Shown: positions 1-8,364 of the stretch, in pieces
Layout of the letters: every line of letters begins with the position of its first letter
Numbering within the stretch: position 1 is the stretch's first letter
Source of the DNA: an uncultured Lachnospiraceae bacterium
Lineage (GTDB): Bacteria; Bacillota; Clostridia; Lachnospirales; Lachnospiraceae
Direction: 5' to 3'
Length of the DNA stretch: 55,359 nucleotides
Assembly (NCBI GenBank): GCA_947037115.1
Contig: CAMQTN010000011.1
Coordinates: 1-55,359, forward strand
Position numbers and translations under genes: made by a program
Notes under the pieces: model-generated
Seen by the model: only the letters and a program-made list of their open reading frames with translations
What the model was told of the DNA's origin: nothing
Database searches by the model: none

Positions 1-45
1 ACACTTCTAGCTTCGTCGGCAGCGTCAGATGTGTATAAGAGACAG
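1..45 (+). other. Illumina Nextera i5 adapter (artefact, not genomic)
   Basis: Bases 1-4 match the end of the P5 arm (ACAC), 5-12 are an 8-base index (TTCTAGCT, which I recall as Nextera XT index S515), and 13-45 are the Nextera read-1 adapter ending in the Tn5 mosaic end (AGATGTGTATAAGAGACAG). Genomic sequence starts at 46. Any ORF starting at the ATG at 29 has an artificial N-terminus (MCIRDS). Confidence 0.98.
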
Positions 46-313
46 TAATAAACCAGTCAAAAATATGATAGAAGATGTACTTGAAAAAGATTCCAGAGAA
101 TCGCATTTTATTCAAATTTGCGACTTTATTTCATATTTTGTTCATTTATTTTATTTGACACGATATAAAAACAAGGATCTTCCCAACAGAGTTGGAAATC
201 TTATAAATAAGGAATTTGTCGGAAGCGTAATGGCAACCTTCTCTGCTAATGGAATTTTTAATGAAAAAGCTAGTCATGAGAAATATGGACTTGTGATTTA
301 CCCAAAGAAATAG
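46..313 (+). CDS. DUF3800-like protein, C-terminal fragment (5' end missing)
   Basis: This is the C-terminal part of a protein whose real start lies before the contig. The apparent start at 29 is inside adapter sequence. About 89 genuine residues remain. The pattern of acidic/serine residues followed by HFIQICDFISYF resembles the C-terminal end of DUF3800 proteins, where a Q-x-(A/C)-D segment follows a conserved D-S/K-E stretch. DUF3800 proteins are RNase H-like and common on mobile elements and near defence genes; their activity is mostly unproven. The region is strongly A+T-rich compared with the housekeeping genes that follow, which fits its place next to an integrase. Family assignment is by eye and moderate. 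Confidence 0.5.
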
Positions 314-446
314 AAACACCACCTACGACGTATTCACGCTTTCAGTGGTTCAACATTATTATTGCACATAGCTCTTTGTTTGTCAATATATAAGCCAAAT
401 CATGATTTATAATTAAGTTATCAAATGAGTACGCTATATTGGATGA

Positions 447-556
447 AATCTGAGGACGGAACAGGCGGCCGTCGCCCATTGTTAGGAGATGTGGATTGTC
501 ACCCACCTATTTCATTCAGACCTCAGGCAGGTAACTTCGATTATCTGCCTTTTTAT
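447..556 (+). ncRNA. Candidate small structured RNA with its own terminator
   Basis: Positions 314-723 have no convincing gene. Inside, a TATATT -10 box (435-440) would start transcription near 447. The RNA could close with CTGAGG (450-455) against CCTCAG (521-526), and contains GACGG (455-459)/CCGTC (469-473) and GTGG (491-494)/CCAC (503-506). It ends at a strong terminator (526-554). No -35 box is obvious and no known RNA family was recognised. It could instead be the 3' part of a type I toxin-antitoxin transcript, since such loci often sit on mobile elements, but no hydrophobic peptide ORF is visible. Outside it, 314-430 and 557-710 show nothing clear. Confidence 0.35.
526..554 (+). terminator. 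Rho-independent terminator
   Basis: GGCAGGTAA (526-534) pairs with TTATCTGCC (541-549) around a 6-base loop, one G-U pair included, and is followed by TTTTT. It ends the candidate small RNA. Confidence 0.75.
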
Positions 557-723
557 TATTCATTATAAAACCCGCCCCTGCGCCAACAGGAACGGCTTTA
601 AATATATCCCCGAGGGAATACACCCGGTTTCACAAACCTATACTTAGTGTATCATTTTCGGAAACAGCCTGCAAGCGCAAAAATACGCTGGCAGTTATTT
701 TTATACCCAGAAAGGAGGATATC

Positions 724-1763
724 ATGACAACAGCAAAGAAACTCCCATCCGGCTCATGGCGGTGCCTTGTCTATGATTACACGGATGAAAAAGCAAACGC
801 ATATACCGCTCTTTTACTTCTGATGATCCGTCCCCTGCAGGAAAGCGTAAGGCAGAGGCGCTTGCCGCTCAATATGCAACGAAAAAGGAGCAGAAGAAAC
901 GAAGTTCGGATAAAAGCCTGTTTTCTGACCGCATGGAAAGCTATATTGTGTCCAAGGAACCCATTCTGTCCCCTGCTACGATCAGAGGTTATCGCAACAT
1001 CCAGAAGATGCTCCTGCGCGACTATACCCCATTCTGCCGCATGGAAATCCGAAAAATCTCTCAGGATGATGTGCAGAAGGTGATAAACGACCTGAGCCGC
1101 TCAAAATCCCCTAAGACCGTTCGTAACTACCATGGCCTTATAGTATCCGTAATCGGCTCAGATTTAGCTCTCAAAACCTCTATGCCACAGAAAGTACGCC
1201 CGGAGCTTTACATCCCCTCTGACGGCGAGATAAAGGCATTGGTGGACGCTGTAAGAGACACGGAGCTGGAAATTCCCGTGCTACTCGGTGCCTTCTGTAT
1301 GATGCGGCGCGGCGAGATTTGCGCCCTCACTCTGGATGATATCCAAGGTGATATGATACATATCCGCCACTCCCTTGTACTTGGTGCAGACAAAGAGTGG
1401 CACCTAAAGGCTCCTAAAACTGGCAGTTCTGACAGATATATCAGCGCTCCTTCGTTTGTAACTGACCGGATACGGGAAGTAGGGCACATCACTGCCTTAA
1501 ATCCACACTCCATTACCATCATGTTTCAGAGGGCGCTCTCACGGGCAAATATAGAACATTTCCGTTTCCATGACCTCCGGCATTATTCTGCCTCTATTCG
1601 TCACGCTCTGGGGATTCCAGATGCCTACATCATGCAGGAAGGTGGTTGGAAAACGGACGCCGTTCTGAAATCTGTTTACCGGCATGCCATGAGTGACAGA
1701 CAAAAAGAAATGGCTGATCGTGCAAATGATCATTTCTCTAAGTTATGCAACACGGAAAAATAA
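724..1763 (+). pseudogene. Tyrosine recombinase/integrase, broken by one frameshift
   Basis: The N-terminal part (MTTAKKLPSGSWRCLVYDYTDE) is in one frame and the rest is in the -1 frame. They join at the A5 run 788-792: continuing from 792 gives SKRIYRSFTSDDPSPAGKRK, a normal integrase continuation, so one base appears to be missing. The repaired protein is about 345 residues, a usual length. The catalytic domain is intact: Arg in MMRRGEIC, Lys in KAPKTGSS, the HDLRH box, a GGW segment and the Tyr in SVYRH. A strong AGGAGG lies 7 bases before the start at 724. It ends 28 bases from the 3' end of tRNA-Met, the usual place for an integrase to face its att site. It may be a true pseudogene, an assembly error, or slippage on the A-run. 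Confidence 0.85.
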
Positions 1764-1788
1764 AACACCGCATTTCTGCGGTGTTTTT
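1764..1788 (+). terminator. Terminator of the integrase gene
   Basis: AACACCGCA (1764-1772) and TGCGGTGTT (1777-1785) form a perfect stem with a TTTC loop and a T-run. It begins directly after the integrase stop codon at 1761-1763. Confidence 0.85.
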
Positions 1789-1791
1789 AAA

Positions 1792-1865
1792 TAGCGAGAG
1801 GGGGACTTGAACCCTCGACACTACGGGTATGAACCGTATGCTCTAGCCAGCTGAGCTATCTCGCC
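1792..1865 (-). tRNA. tRNA-Met (anticodon CAT)
   Basis: The cloverleaf is complete on the minus strand: a 7-bp acceptor stem with one G-U pair, GCTCAGCTGG in the D arm, the anticodon loop TTCATAC, and GGTTCAAGTCC in the T arm. The 3' CCA is not encoded. Anticodon CAT fits elongator Met; a lysidine-modified tRNA-Ile cannot be excluded by eye. Its 3' end lies next to the integrase terminator, so the T-arm/acceptor end (about 1792-1812) is the likely attachment core of the integrated element. Confidence 0.93.
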
Positions 1866-1902
1866 ATAAAACTACGAGGAAGCCGTTTCCGACTCCTCGA
1901 AA

Positions 1903-1975
1903 TGGGGCCTATAGGGCTCGAACCTATGACCCTCTGCTTGTAAGGCAGATGCTCTCCCAGCTGAGCTAAGACCCC
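1903..1975 (-). tRNA. tRNA-Val (anticodon TAC)
   Basis: The cloverleaf is complete: acceptor GGGGTCT/AGGCCCC, the anticodon loop CTTACAA with anticodon TAC, and GGTTCGAGCC in the T arm. It is the first gene of a two-tRNA transcript reading into tRNA-Met. CCA is not encoded. Confidence 0.95.
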
Positions 1976-2011
1976 GTTTATAGGCGGGTCATTTCTGCAA
2001 CCCGCTCTGCT

Positions 2012-2041
2012 AGTATACAATTTATTGTCACTGTTTGTCAA
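2012..2041 (-). promoter_or_regulatory. Promoter of the tRNA-Val/tRNA-Met operon
   Basis: On the minus strand TTGACA (2041-2036) and TATACT (2017-2012) are separated by 18 bases. This is a near-consensus housekeeping promoter about 36 bases before tRNA-Val. Confidence 0.8.
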
Positions 2042-2106
2042 GTATTTTTTTGAGACTTTCTAATCTTTCTTTTACAACACTGCAAATCTGTCTTTTTATC
2101 TCCCCT

Positions 2107-3885
2107 CTACATCCTCTCCGGCGCAGAGAAACCAAGCAGGTCAATACATGTCTCCAGCACGTTTCTGGTCAAAATAAGCAGTGCAATCCATCCGGCCTTC
2201 TTATCCGCGTCCTCCTCCGTGAGAATCTTTGTTTCATGATAAAAGTGGTTGAACGCATTGGCCAGATCATAGATGTAAGCACAGATCCGGTGGGGCGCGA
2301 TCTCCTCGCAGGCCGTTTCCATCATCGCATTGTATTTTGCAAGTTCCAGCATCAGGCTCTTCTCTGACACATTTGTCGCCTTTTCAATGACTATATCAGT
2401 CAACTTTCCACTCTGCTCCTCATACTTGGCAAGAATTGACTTGATGCGTACAATCGTATAGAGAATATAGGGGCCGGTATCTCCTTCGAAAGAAGTGAAC
2501 CTGTCCATATCAAAAATATAATCCTTGGATGCCTGATTGGAGAGATCGCCATACTTGATCGCCGCCAGTCCGACAATCTTCGCGGTCTCCTGCGCCTGTG
2601 CCGCATCCACCTCATATCCCTTTGTCTCCGCATTTTCCTGAATCTTACGGATCATTTCCTCGTTGATCTCGCTGATCAGATTTTCCAGACGCATAACGCC
2701 GCCTTCCCTTGTCTTGAAGGGTTTGCCGTCTTTCCCATTCATGGTGCCGAAACCGATATGCACAAGCTCCGTGTCATCATTGACCAACTTGGTCTTTCGC
2801 GCGCAGCGGAACACCTGCTCAAAATACAAATCCTGTCTCTTATCTGTCAGGTAAATCATCTCGTCTGGATGATGATTCTCCATACGGTCCATAATGGTCG
2901 CCAGATCCGTCGTGTTGTAGAGGGACGCCCCGTCGGATTTTAAAATCATGCAGGGCGGCACTTCCTTTGTATCAGTCTCTTCCTTCACATCCACCACCAG
3001 CGCGCCGTCGCTCTCGTAGGCATAGCCGCCTTTTTTCATCTCCTCCACCATGCCGGGAATCATGTCGTGCACGTCGGACTCGCCTTTCCAGAGGTCAAAT
3101 TCTACGTTCAGGTTGGCATAATTTTTCTTCAAATCCGACACCGACACGGCAATGATATGATCCCAAAGGGCACGGTATCCACGTACCCCGCTCTGTAATC
3201 TGTAAGTCGCCTCCATGGCGTCGGCTTTGTATGTCTCGTCCTCCTTGGACCTGGCGCTGGCCGTGGGATAAATTTCCTCCAGCTCTGATATGGTAAAAGG
3301 AGGCTCCTGCGGATATTCCCCTTCATAAGAATCGTCAAAATAGACCAGATCAGGCTGTCTCTTTTGCAGTTCTGTGATAATAAGCCCCATCTGCAGGCCC
3401 CAGTCTCCCAGATGAATGTCACCGATTACTTCATGGCCCGCATAGCGGCAGATTCTTTTAATGCTCTCACCGATGATGGCGGAACGCAGATGGCCCACAT
3501 GAAGCGGCTTTGCCACGTTTGGACCACCATAGTCAATGATAATCTTCTTAGGCCCCGGTGTCTGGAACCCAAACTTTTCCGCACCGGACATGTCCCGCAG
3601 ATAATCCCGTACAAAGGATTCCTTCACCTTCATATTTAAAAAGCCGGGCGCAACAGCGGAAACTTCCGACAGCACTTCGCTCTCCTGCAGTTTCTCCGCC
3701 ACCTCCTGCGCGATCATAAGAGGCGCCTTGTGATATTTCTTTGCGCCAGCCATCGCACCGTTACACTGGTATTCACACAGGTCGGGGCGGTTGGAAAGGG
3801 TCACCCTGCCAAGCTCGGAATCATAGCCCGCCGCCTCAAACGCCATCTTCATTTCCCCTGAAATCAAATCCAATATTTTCTGCAT
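2107..3885 (-). CDS. argS: Arginine--tRNA ligase
   Basis: Cytoplasmic class I aminoacyl-tRNA synthetase that charges tRNA-Arg with arginine using ATP. It has the N-terminal additional domain (about residues 1-85), the class I signature HVGH in KPLHVGHLRSA (near residue 130), a degenerate KMSKS-type loop (KPFKTREGG), and the C-terminal anticodon-binding domain ending in SAPERM, a usual ArgS ending. At 592 residues it is full length. The frame opens four codons earlier at 3897, but the first ATG there reads ATGGAGGAGAAAATG and so supplies the GGAGG ribosome site for the second ATG at 3885, which I take as the start. It follows queH with a 105-base gap and is probably the last gene of the carAB-queH-argS direction. 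Confidence 0.97.
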   Translation of the reverse strand: MQKILDLISGEMKMAFEAAGYDSELGRVTLSNRPDLCEYQCNGAMAGAKKYHKAPLMIAQEVAEKLQESEVLSEVSAVAPGFLNMKVKESFVRDYLRDMSGAEKFGFQTPGPKKIIIDYGGPNVAKPLHVGHLRSAIIGESIKRICRYAGHEVIGDIHLGDWGLQMGLIITELQKRQPDLVYFDDSYEGEYPQEPPFTISELEEIYPTASARSKEDETYKADAMEATYRLQSGVRGYRALWDHIIAVSVSDLKKNYANLNVEFDLWKGESDVHDMIPGMVEEMKKGGYAYESDGALVVDVKEETDTKEVPPCMILKSDGASLYNTTDLATIMDRMENHHPDEMIYLTDKRQDLYFEQVFRCARKTKLVNDDTELVHIGFGTMNGKDGKPFKTREGGVMRLENLISEINEEMIRKIQENAETKGYEVDAAQAQETAKIVGLAAIKYGDLSNQASKDYIFDMDRFTSFEGDTGPYILYTIVRIKSILAKYEEQSGKLTDIVIEKATNVSEKSLMLELAKYNAMMETACEEIAPHRICAYIYDLANAFNHFYHETKILTEEDADKKAGWIALLILTRNVLETCIDLLGFSAPERM

Positions 3886-3990
3886 TTTCTCCTCCATTCA
3901 AAGCGTTTCGCGCAGAGCCTTTCGACAGGCATACTCGTGGAAACCGCGAACCGTAAGTCATAAGCAATGCATATTTTACCACAGATTCCC

Positions 3991-4761
3991 TCAAATGTCA
4001 TTTATTTTCCGCTCCCGCTCCATGAGGGAATACACACAGCCGCAGTAATCCTGCCGATACAGCCCGTACTCCCTCGACAGTTCAACCGAACGCCTGTAAC
4101 CGTCTTTCTTCTTAAAGTCTGACGGCAGCCACGCCACACCGGATACCTGCGCCAGCGCTTCACCGATTTCATTCAGTTTTGCGGCGTTTTTCAAAGGGCT
4201 GATGGACAAGGTGGTGGTAAAGTAATCGAAAGCGCCCTCCTGCGCCCTCCCTGCCGTCTCCCGGAGTCTCATTTCATAGCATGCAAAACAGCGCGCACCG
4301 CCTTCCGGGCACTGTTCCAGACCCTTTGCCATCGCAAAGAAACGCGCAGGCTCATAATCGCCCTCCACCACGGCAATGGGATAACCGATATTCGGCACAC
4401 CTCCGTTTCCATTCCCTGCCTCTTCACCGTCCGTCTGTTCACCGAAACCATGTGCTGCACCCGCATCAGTCAACTCTCTTCCGTCCCGGATCACACTAAC
4501 CTTTCCAGTCAATTCTTTGTTATACGCCGAAATCAGCCGCTTCTGCTCCGCCACCCGCTTACGGTACTCCTCATCCTCGGTGATATTGGGATTGTAATAA
4601 AAGACAGTAATACGAAAGTACCTGCGCAGGTATTCCAGCACATAGCTGCTGCAGGGCGCGCAGCAGCTATGCAGAAAAAGCGTTGGCGCGCGCCCGCCTG
4701 CCGCACAGTTCCTCTCTATGATGTTATCCAGTTCCTTCTGATAATTTCTGACCGTGTTCAT
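3991..4761 (-). CDS. queH: Epoxyqueuosine reductase QueH
   Basis: Catalyses the last step of queuosine synthesis: reduction of epoxyqueuosine to queuosine in the wobble position of tRNAs with GUN anticodons. QueH (former DUF208) replaces the cobalamin-dependent QueG. The metal-binding cysteines are visible: HSCCAPCSSYVLEYL near residues 31-45, CFACYEMRL in the middle, and DYCGCVYS near the C-terminus. The TTTLSISPLKN segment is typical of the family. A Gly/Glu/Asn-rich insert at about residues 104-122 is unusual and looks like a flexible loop. An AGGTG ribosome site precedes the ATG at 4761. No other queuosine gene is in the window. Confidence 0.9.
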   Translation of the reverse strand: MNTVRNYQKELDNIIERNCAAGGRAPTLFLHSCCAPCSSYVLEYLRRYFRITVFYYNPNITEDEEYRKRVAEQKRLISAYNKELTGKVSVIRDGRELTDAGAAHGFGEQTDGEEAGNGNGGVPNIGYPIAVVEGDYEPARFFAMAKGLEQCPEGGARCFACYEMRLRETAGRAQEGAFDYFTTTLSISPLKNAAKLNEIGEALAQVSGVAWLPSDFKKKDGYRRSVELSREYGLYRQDYCGCVYSLMERERKINDI

Positions 4762-4829
4762 ATCTTTTCACCTATTATTTTCAGCCATTTGGAGCTGCTC
4801 CATGCGGCCTTCCTTATTGACTGATCCGC

Positions 4830-5137
4830 TCAATAAACAGTCCTTCTCTCCTGCTCCAGCCGGTAAGCATACTCTCCTTTTTCCCGGTCCGCGTACATAC
4901 GGCGTCCCACCGCCCCCGGCAGCACAGCAAAAAAGGCGCAAAGAAGCGCCATCTCGCTATCGTATGCGGCCGTGTAATGCATCAGGCGCACTCTGGGCTG
5001 CAGCGAAAGGTATGCCTTAATCCCGTCTCCCCATACCCGCTCCGCATACACCTCCTGCGCACCGCACAGATCCAGAATCCGCCCTTTGCTTCCGTTTGCC
5101 AAAAAACTTTCTCTTCATCCTCAACACTGGCCGCCAT
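4830..5137 (-). pseudogene. Unknown ~100-residue protein, frameshifted
   Basis: An ATG at 5137 overlaps the carB stop codon by one base (TGATG), suggesting translational coupling. That frame reads MAASVEDEEKVF and then loses sense, while the frame opened by TTG at 5102 reads LANGSKGRILDLCGAQEVY and runs to a stop at 4830. Adding one T to the T6 run (5101-5106 on the plus strand) joins the two as KVF-LANGSKG without a seam. The joined protein would be about 102 residues, with a hydrophobic stretch ALLCAFFAVLPGAVG and a charged C-terminus. I do not recognise the family. If no frameshift exists, the protein would be the 90-residue TTG-initiated form. It sits between carB and queH on the same strand. 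Confidence 0.45.
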
Positions 5138-8100
5138 CAGTCGTTCCCTTTGCTTCCCCGTCTCGCAATCGACGCAATATCAACCAGCGTCAGCTCCCTC
5201 TGGCTCTCCGCATTCTCCAGACTGGTCACAAGTGCCACGGCGGTATCCATGGCCGTGATACAGTTAACCCCCGTCTCGATGGAAGTCCTGCGGATCAAAA
5301 AGCCGTCCCTGTTCTTATCCCGTCCCTGAGTCGGGGTGTCAATCACCAGATCAATCTTATGGCCCAGAATCAGATCCATGACCGTGGGCGATTCCTGCGA
5401 AATCTTGTTCACCTTTCTCGCCTTGACGCCCGCTTCATTTAACGCCGCCGCGGTGCTCCTGGTGGCATAAATAATATACCCCAGCTTCTCAAAGCGGCGG
5501 GCCACCCCAATGGCCTCTCCCTTGTCCGCATCCTTCACGGTAATAATCATCTGCTTATGTCTGGGCAGATTGATACCCGCCCCCAGAAACGCCTTGTAGA
5601 GTGCCTCGTTGAAAGTTCTGGCGATGCCAAGACACTCGCCTGTGGACTTCATCTCCGGCCCCAGACTGATCTCCGCGCCCCTGATCTTCTCAAAGGAGAA
5701 CACCGGCATCTTGACGGCGAAATAATCTGCCGTCGGCTGTAACCCGGGCTCATAGCCCAGATCCCGTATCTTCTTCCCGATAATCACCTCCGTGGCCAGA
5801 TCCACGATGGGGATTCCCGTCACTTTGCTGATATAGGGAACGGTGCGGGAGGAGCGGGGATTGACCTCAATCACATACACCTCCTCGCCCATGGCAATAA
5901 ACTGAATGTTGATCAGGCCGATCACATGAAGGGCCTTCGCCAGCCGTCTCGAATACTCCGCAATGGTTTCCTTCACCTTCCCGCTGACCGTAGGCGCAGG
6001 ATAGACAGAAATGCTGTCGCCGGAATGCACGCCCGTCCGTTCGATATGCTCCATAATGCCCGGAATCAGGATATCCGTGCCGTCGCAGACCGCGTCTACC
6101 TCCAGTTCCTTGCCCTGTAGATATTTATCCACCAGAATCGGATGATCCTGCTCGTAGCGGTTGATCACCGCCATAAATTCCTCTATCTCTGTATCGGACA
6201 GGGCAATCTGCATCCCCTGCCCGCCCAGCACATAGGAAGGCCGCACAAGCACGGGATAGCCCAGCCTGTTTGCTACCTCCTTCGCCTCCTCGGCGGTGTA
6301 GACCGTGCCGCCTGCTGCCCTCGGAATCTGCGTTTCTTCCAAAATCCGATCGAAAAGCTCCCGATCCTCGGCGGCATCCACATCCTCCGCCTTTGTACCC
6401 AGAATCGGCACACCCATCTTCATCAGGCTCTCCGTCAGCTTGATGGCCGTCTGTCCGCCAAACTGCACCACCGCGCCGTCAGGCTTTTCCACGTTGACAA
6501 TATTTTCCACGTCCTCCGGCGTCAGGGGTTCGAAATAGAGCTTATCCGCAATGTCAAAGTCAGTGCTCACCGTCTCCGGGTTATTGTTGATGATAATGGT
6601 CTCGTAGCCCTCTCTGGAAAAAGCCCATGTGGCATGCACGGAACAGTAATCGAACTCGATCCCCTGCCCGATACGGATGGGCCCGGAACCAAGCACCAGC
6701 ACCTTCTTCTTCGGATGGGTCTCCACTACCTCCGTCTCGGAGCCGAATACAGAATAGTAGTAAGGCGTGCTTGCCGCAAACTCCGCCGCGCAGGTATCCA
6801 CCATCTTAAAGGCGGCAGTAATACCGTTTTCATAACGCATGTTTTTGATTTCATCCTCGGTTTTCCCGGTCAGTCTCGCAATCACATTGTCAGGAAACTC
6901 GATCCGCTTCGCCTCTTTTAAAAGCTCCACTGTCAGCGGCCCCTTCTCCAGCGCCGCCTCCATCTCCGTCAAAATCGCAATCTTATCGATAAACCAGTGA
7001 TCCACCATGGTAATCTCATGGATGGTATCGTAATCCACGCCCTTTCGGATCGCCTCCGCAATGATATAGATTCTCTGGTCGTCCACAATCTTCATGCGCT
7101 CCACCAGCTCCTCCGGGGAAAGTGCCGAGAAATCATAGCTGCGCAGGCAGTCCACATGCTGTTCCAGCGAGCGGATCGCCTTCATCAGCGCACCCTCAAA
7201 ATTGTTGGCGATACTCATGACCTCGCCCGTGGCCTTCATCTGGGTGGTGAGCGTGCGTTTCGCCGTGATAAATTTATCGAAAGGCAGTCTCGGTATCTTC
7301 ACCACACAATAGTCCAGTGTGGGCTCAAAGCTGGCGTAGGTCTTGCCCGTGATGGCATTTTTAATCTCATCCAGTGTGTAGCCCAGCGCAATCTTCGCCG
7401 CCACCTTGGCGATAGGATAGCCCGTGGCCTTACTTGCCAGCGCGGAAGAACGGCTCACACGGGGGTTTACCTCGATCACACAATACTCGAAACTTTCGGG
7501 ATGGAGTGCAAACTGCACGTTACAGCCGCCCGTAATCTCCAGCTCATTGATGATATTGAGAGCGGAGCTTCGAAGCATCTGATACTCTTTGTCACCCAGC
7601 GTCTGGGAGGGCGCCACCACAATGCTGTCACCTGTGTGCACGCCCACCGGGTCGATATTTTCCATATTGCAGACAGTGATACAGTTGCCCGCGCCGTCCC
7701 GCATCACTTCATACTCGATTTCCTTCCAGCCCGCAATGCACCGTTCCACCAGAACCTGCCCCACCCGGGAAAGACGGAGCCCGTTTGCCAGAATCTCTTC
7801 CAGCTCCACCTGATTGTGGGCAATGCCGCCGCCGGAGCCGCCCAGCGTATAGGCGGGACGAAGCACCACGGGATAGCCGATTTTTCTCGCAAATTCAACA
7901 CCGTCCTCAATGTTTTCCACCACAAGAGAAGGCGCGCAGGGCTCCCCGATCTTCTCCATGGTCTCCTTAAATTCCAGACGGTCCTCCGCCTTGCGGATGG
8001 TCTTCGCCGTGGTGCCAAGAAGCGTCACACCGTGAGCCGACAAAAATCCCGACTCGTCCAGCTCCATACCTAAGTTAAGGCCCGCCTGTCCGCCCATGTT

Positions 8101-8364
8101 GGGAAGCAGGGAATCCGGCTTTTCCTTTATGATAATCTGTTCCAACACCTTCGCCGTCAAAGGCTCGATATACACTTTATCTGCAATGTCGCCGTCTGTC
8201 ATGATGGTGGCGGGATTGGAGTTTACCAGAATTACCTCCATGCCCTCCTCCTTGAGCGACCGGCACGCCTGCGTTCCTGCATAGTCAAACTCCGCCGCCT
8301 GCCCGATCACGATCGGCCCGGAACCGATCACAAGCACTCTCTTAACATTTGGGTTTTTAGGCAT
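5137..8364 (-). CDS. carB: Carbamoyl-phosphate synthase large subunit
   Basis: Makes carbamoyl phosphate from bicarbonate, ammonia and two ATP for pyrimidine and arginine synthesis, in complex with CarA. At 1075 residues it has the usual length and duplicated architecture: two ATP-grasp halves, each opening with a VLVxGSGPI(V/R)IGQ(A/G) segment (near residues 10 and 555), both with complete glycine-rich loops (GYPVVLRPAYTLGGSGGG and GYPVLVRPSYVLGGQGMQ), and a C-terminal MGS-like allosteric domain (IDTPTQGRDKNRDG). GGAGGG precedes the ATG. The start overlaps the end of carA by 8 bases, the usual coupled arrangement. Confidence 0.98.
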   Translation of the reverse strand: MPKNPNVKRVLVIGSGPIVIGQAAEFDYAGTQACRSLKEEGMEVILVNSNPATIMTDGDIADKVYIEPLTAKVLEQIIIKEKPDSLLPNMGGQAGLNLGMELDESGFLSAHGVTLLGTTAKTIRKAEDRLEFKETMEKIGEPCAPSLVVENIEDGVEFARKIGYPVVLRPAYTLGGSGGGIAHNQVELEEILANGLRLSRVGQVLVERCIAGWKEIEYEVMRDGAGNCITVCNMENIDPVGVHTGDSIVVAPSQTLGDKEYQMLRSSALNIINELEITGGCNVQFALHPESFEYCVIEVNPRVSRSSALASKATGYPIAKVAAKIALGYTLDEIKNAITGKTYASFEPTLDYCVVKIPRLPFDKFITAKRTLTTQMKATGEVMSIANNFEGALMKAIRSLEQHVDCLRSYDFSALSPEELVERMKIVDDQRIYIIAEAIRKGVDYDTIHEITMVDHWFIDKIAILTEMEAALEKGPLTVELLKEAKRIEFPDNVIARLTGKTEDEIKNMRYENGITAAFKMVDTCAAEFAASTPYYYSVFGSETEVVETHPKKKVLVLGSGPIRIGQGIEFDYCSVHATWAFSREGYETIIINNNPETVSTDFDIADKLYFEPLTPEDVENIVNVEKPDGAVVQFGGQTAIKLTESLMKMGVPILGTKAEDVDAAEDRELFDRILEETQIPRAAGGTVYTAEEAKEVANRLGYPVLVRPSYVLGGQGMQIALSDTEIEEFMAVINRYEQDHPILVDKYLQGKELEVDAVCDGTDILIPGIMEHIERTGVHSGDSISVYPAPTVSGKVKETIAEYSRRLAKALHVIGLINIQFIAMGEEVYVIEVNPRSSRTVPYISKVTGIPIVDLATEVIIGKKIRDLGYEPGLQPTADYFAVKMPVFSFEKIRGAEISLGPEMKSTGECLGIARTFNEALYKAFLGAGINLPRHKQMIITVKDADKGEAIGVARRFEKLGYIIYATRSTAAALNEAGVKARKVNKISQESPTVMDLILGHKIDLVIDTPTQGRDKNRDGFLIRRTSIETGVNCITAMDTAVALVTSLENAESQRELTLVDIASIARRGSKGND

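Noticed and set aside
788..792. Programmed -1 frameshift in the integrase
   Set aside because: The run is only A5 with no stimulatory structure recognised, and two other nearby genes show the same one-base loss. A deletion or assembly error is simpler, though not excluded.
5082..5118. Short ATG-initiated peptide (MKRKFFGKRKQ) after carB
   Set aside because: It ends after ~36 codons, has no conserved features and overlaps the better frame that joins across the T6 run.
6997..8073. Plus-strand open frame of 358 codons
   Set aside because: It is antisense to carB, whose two ATP-grasp halves are complete.
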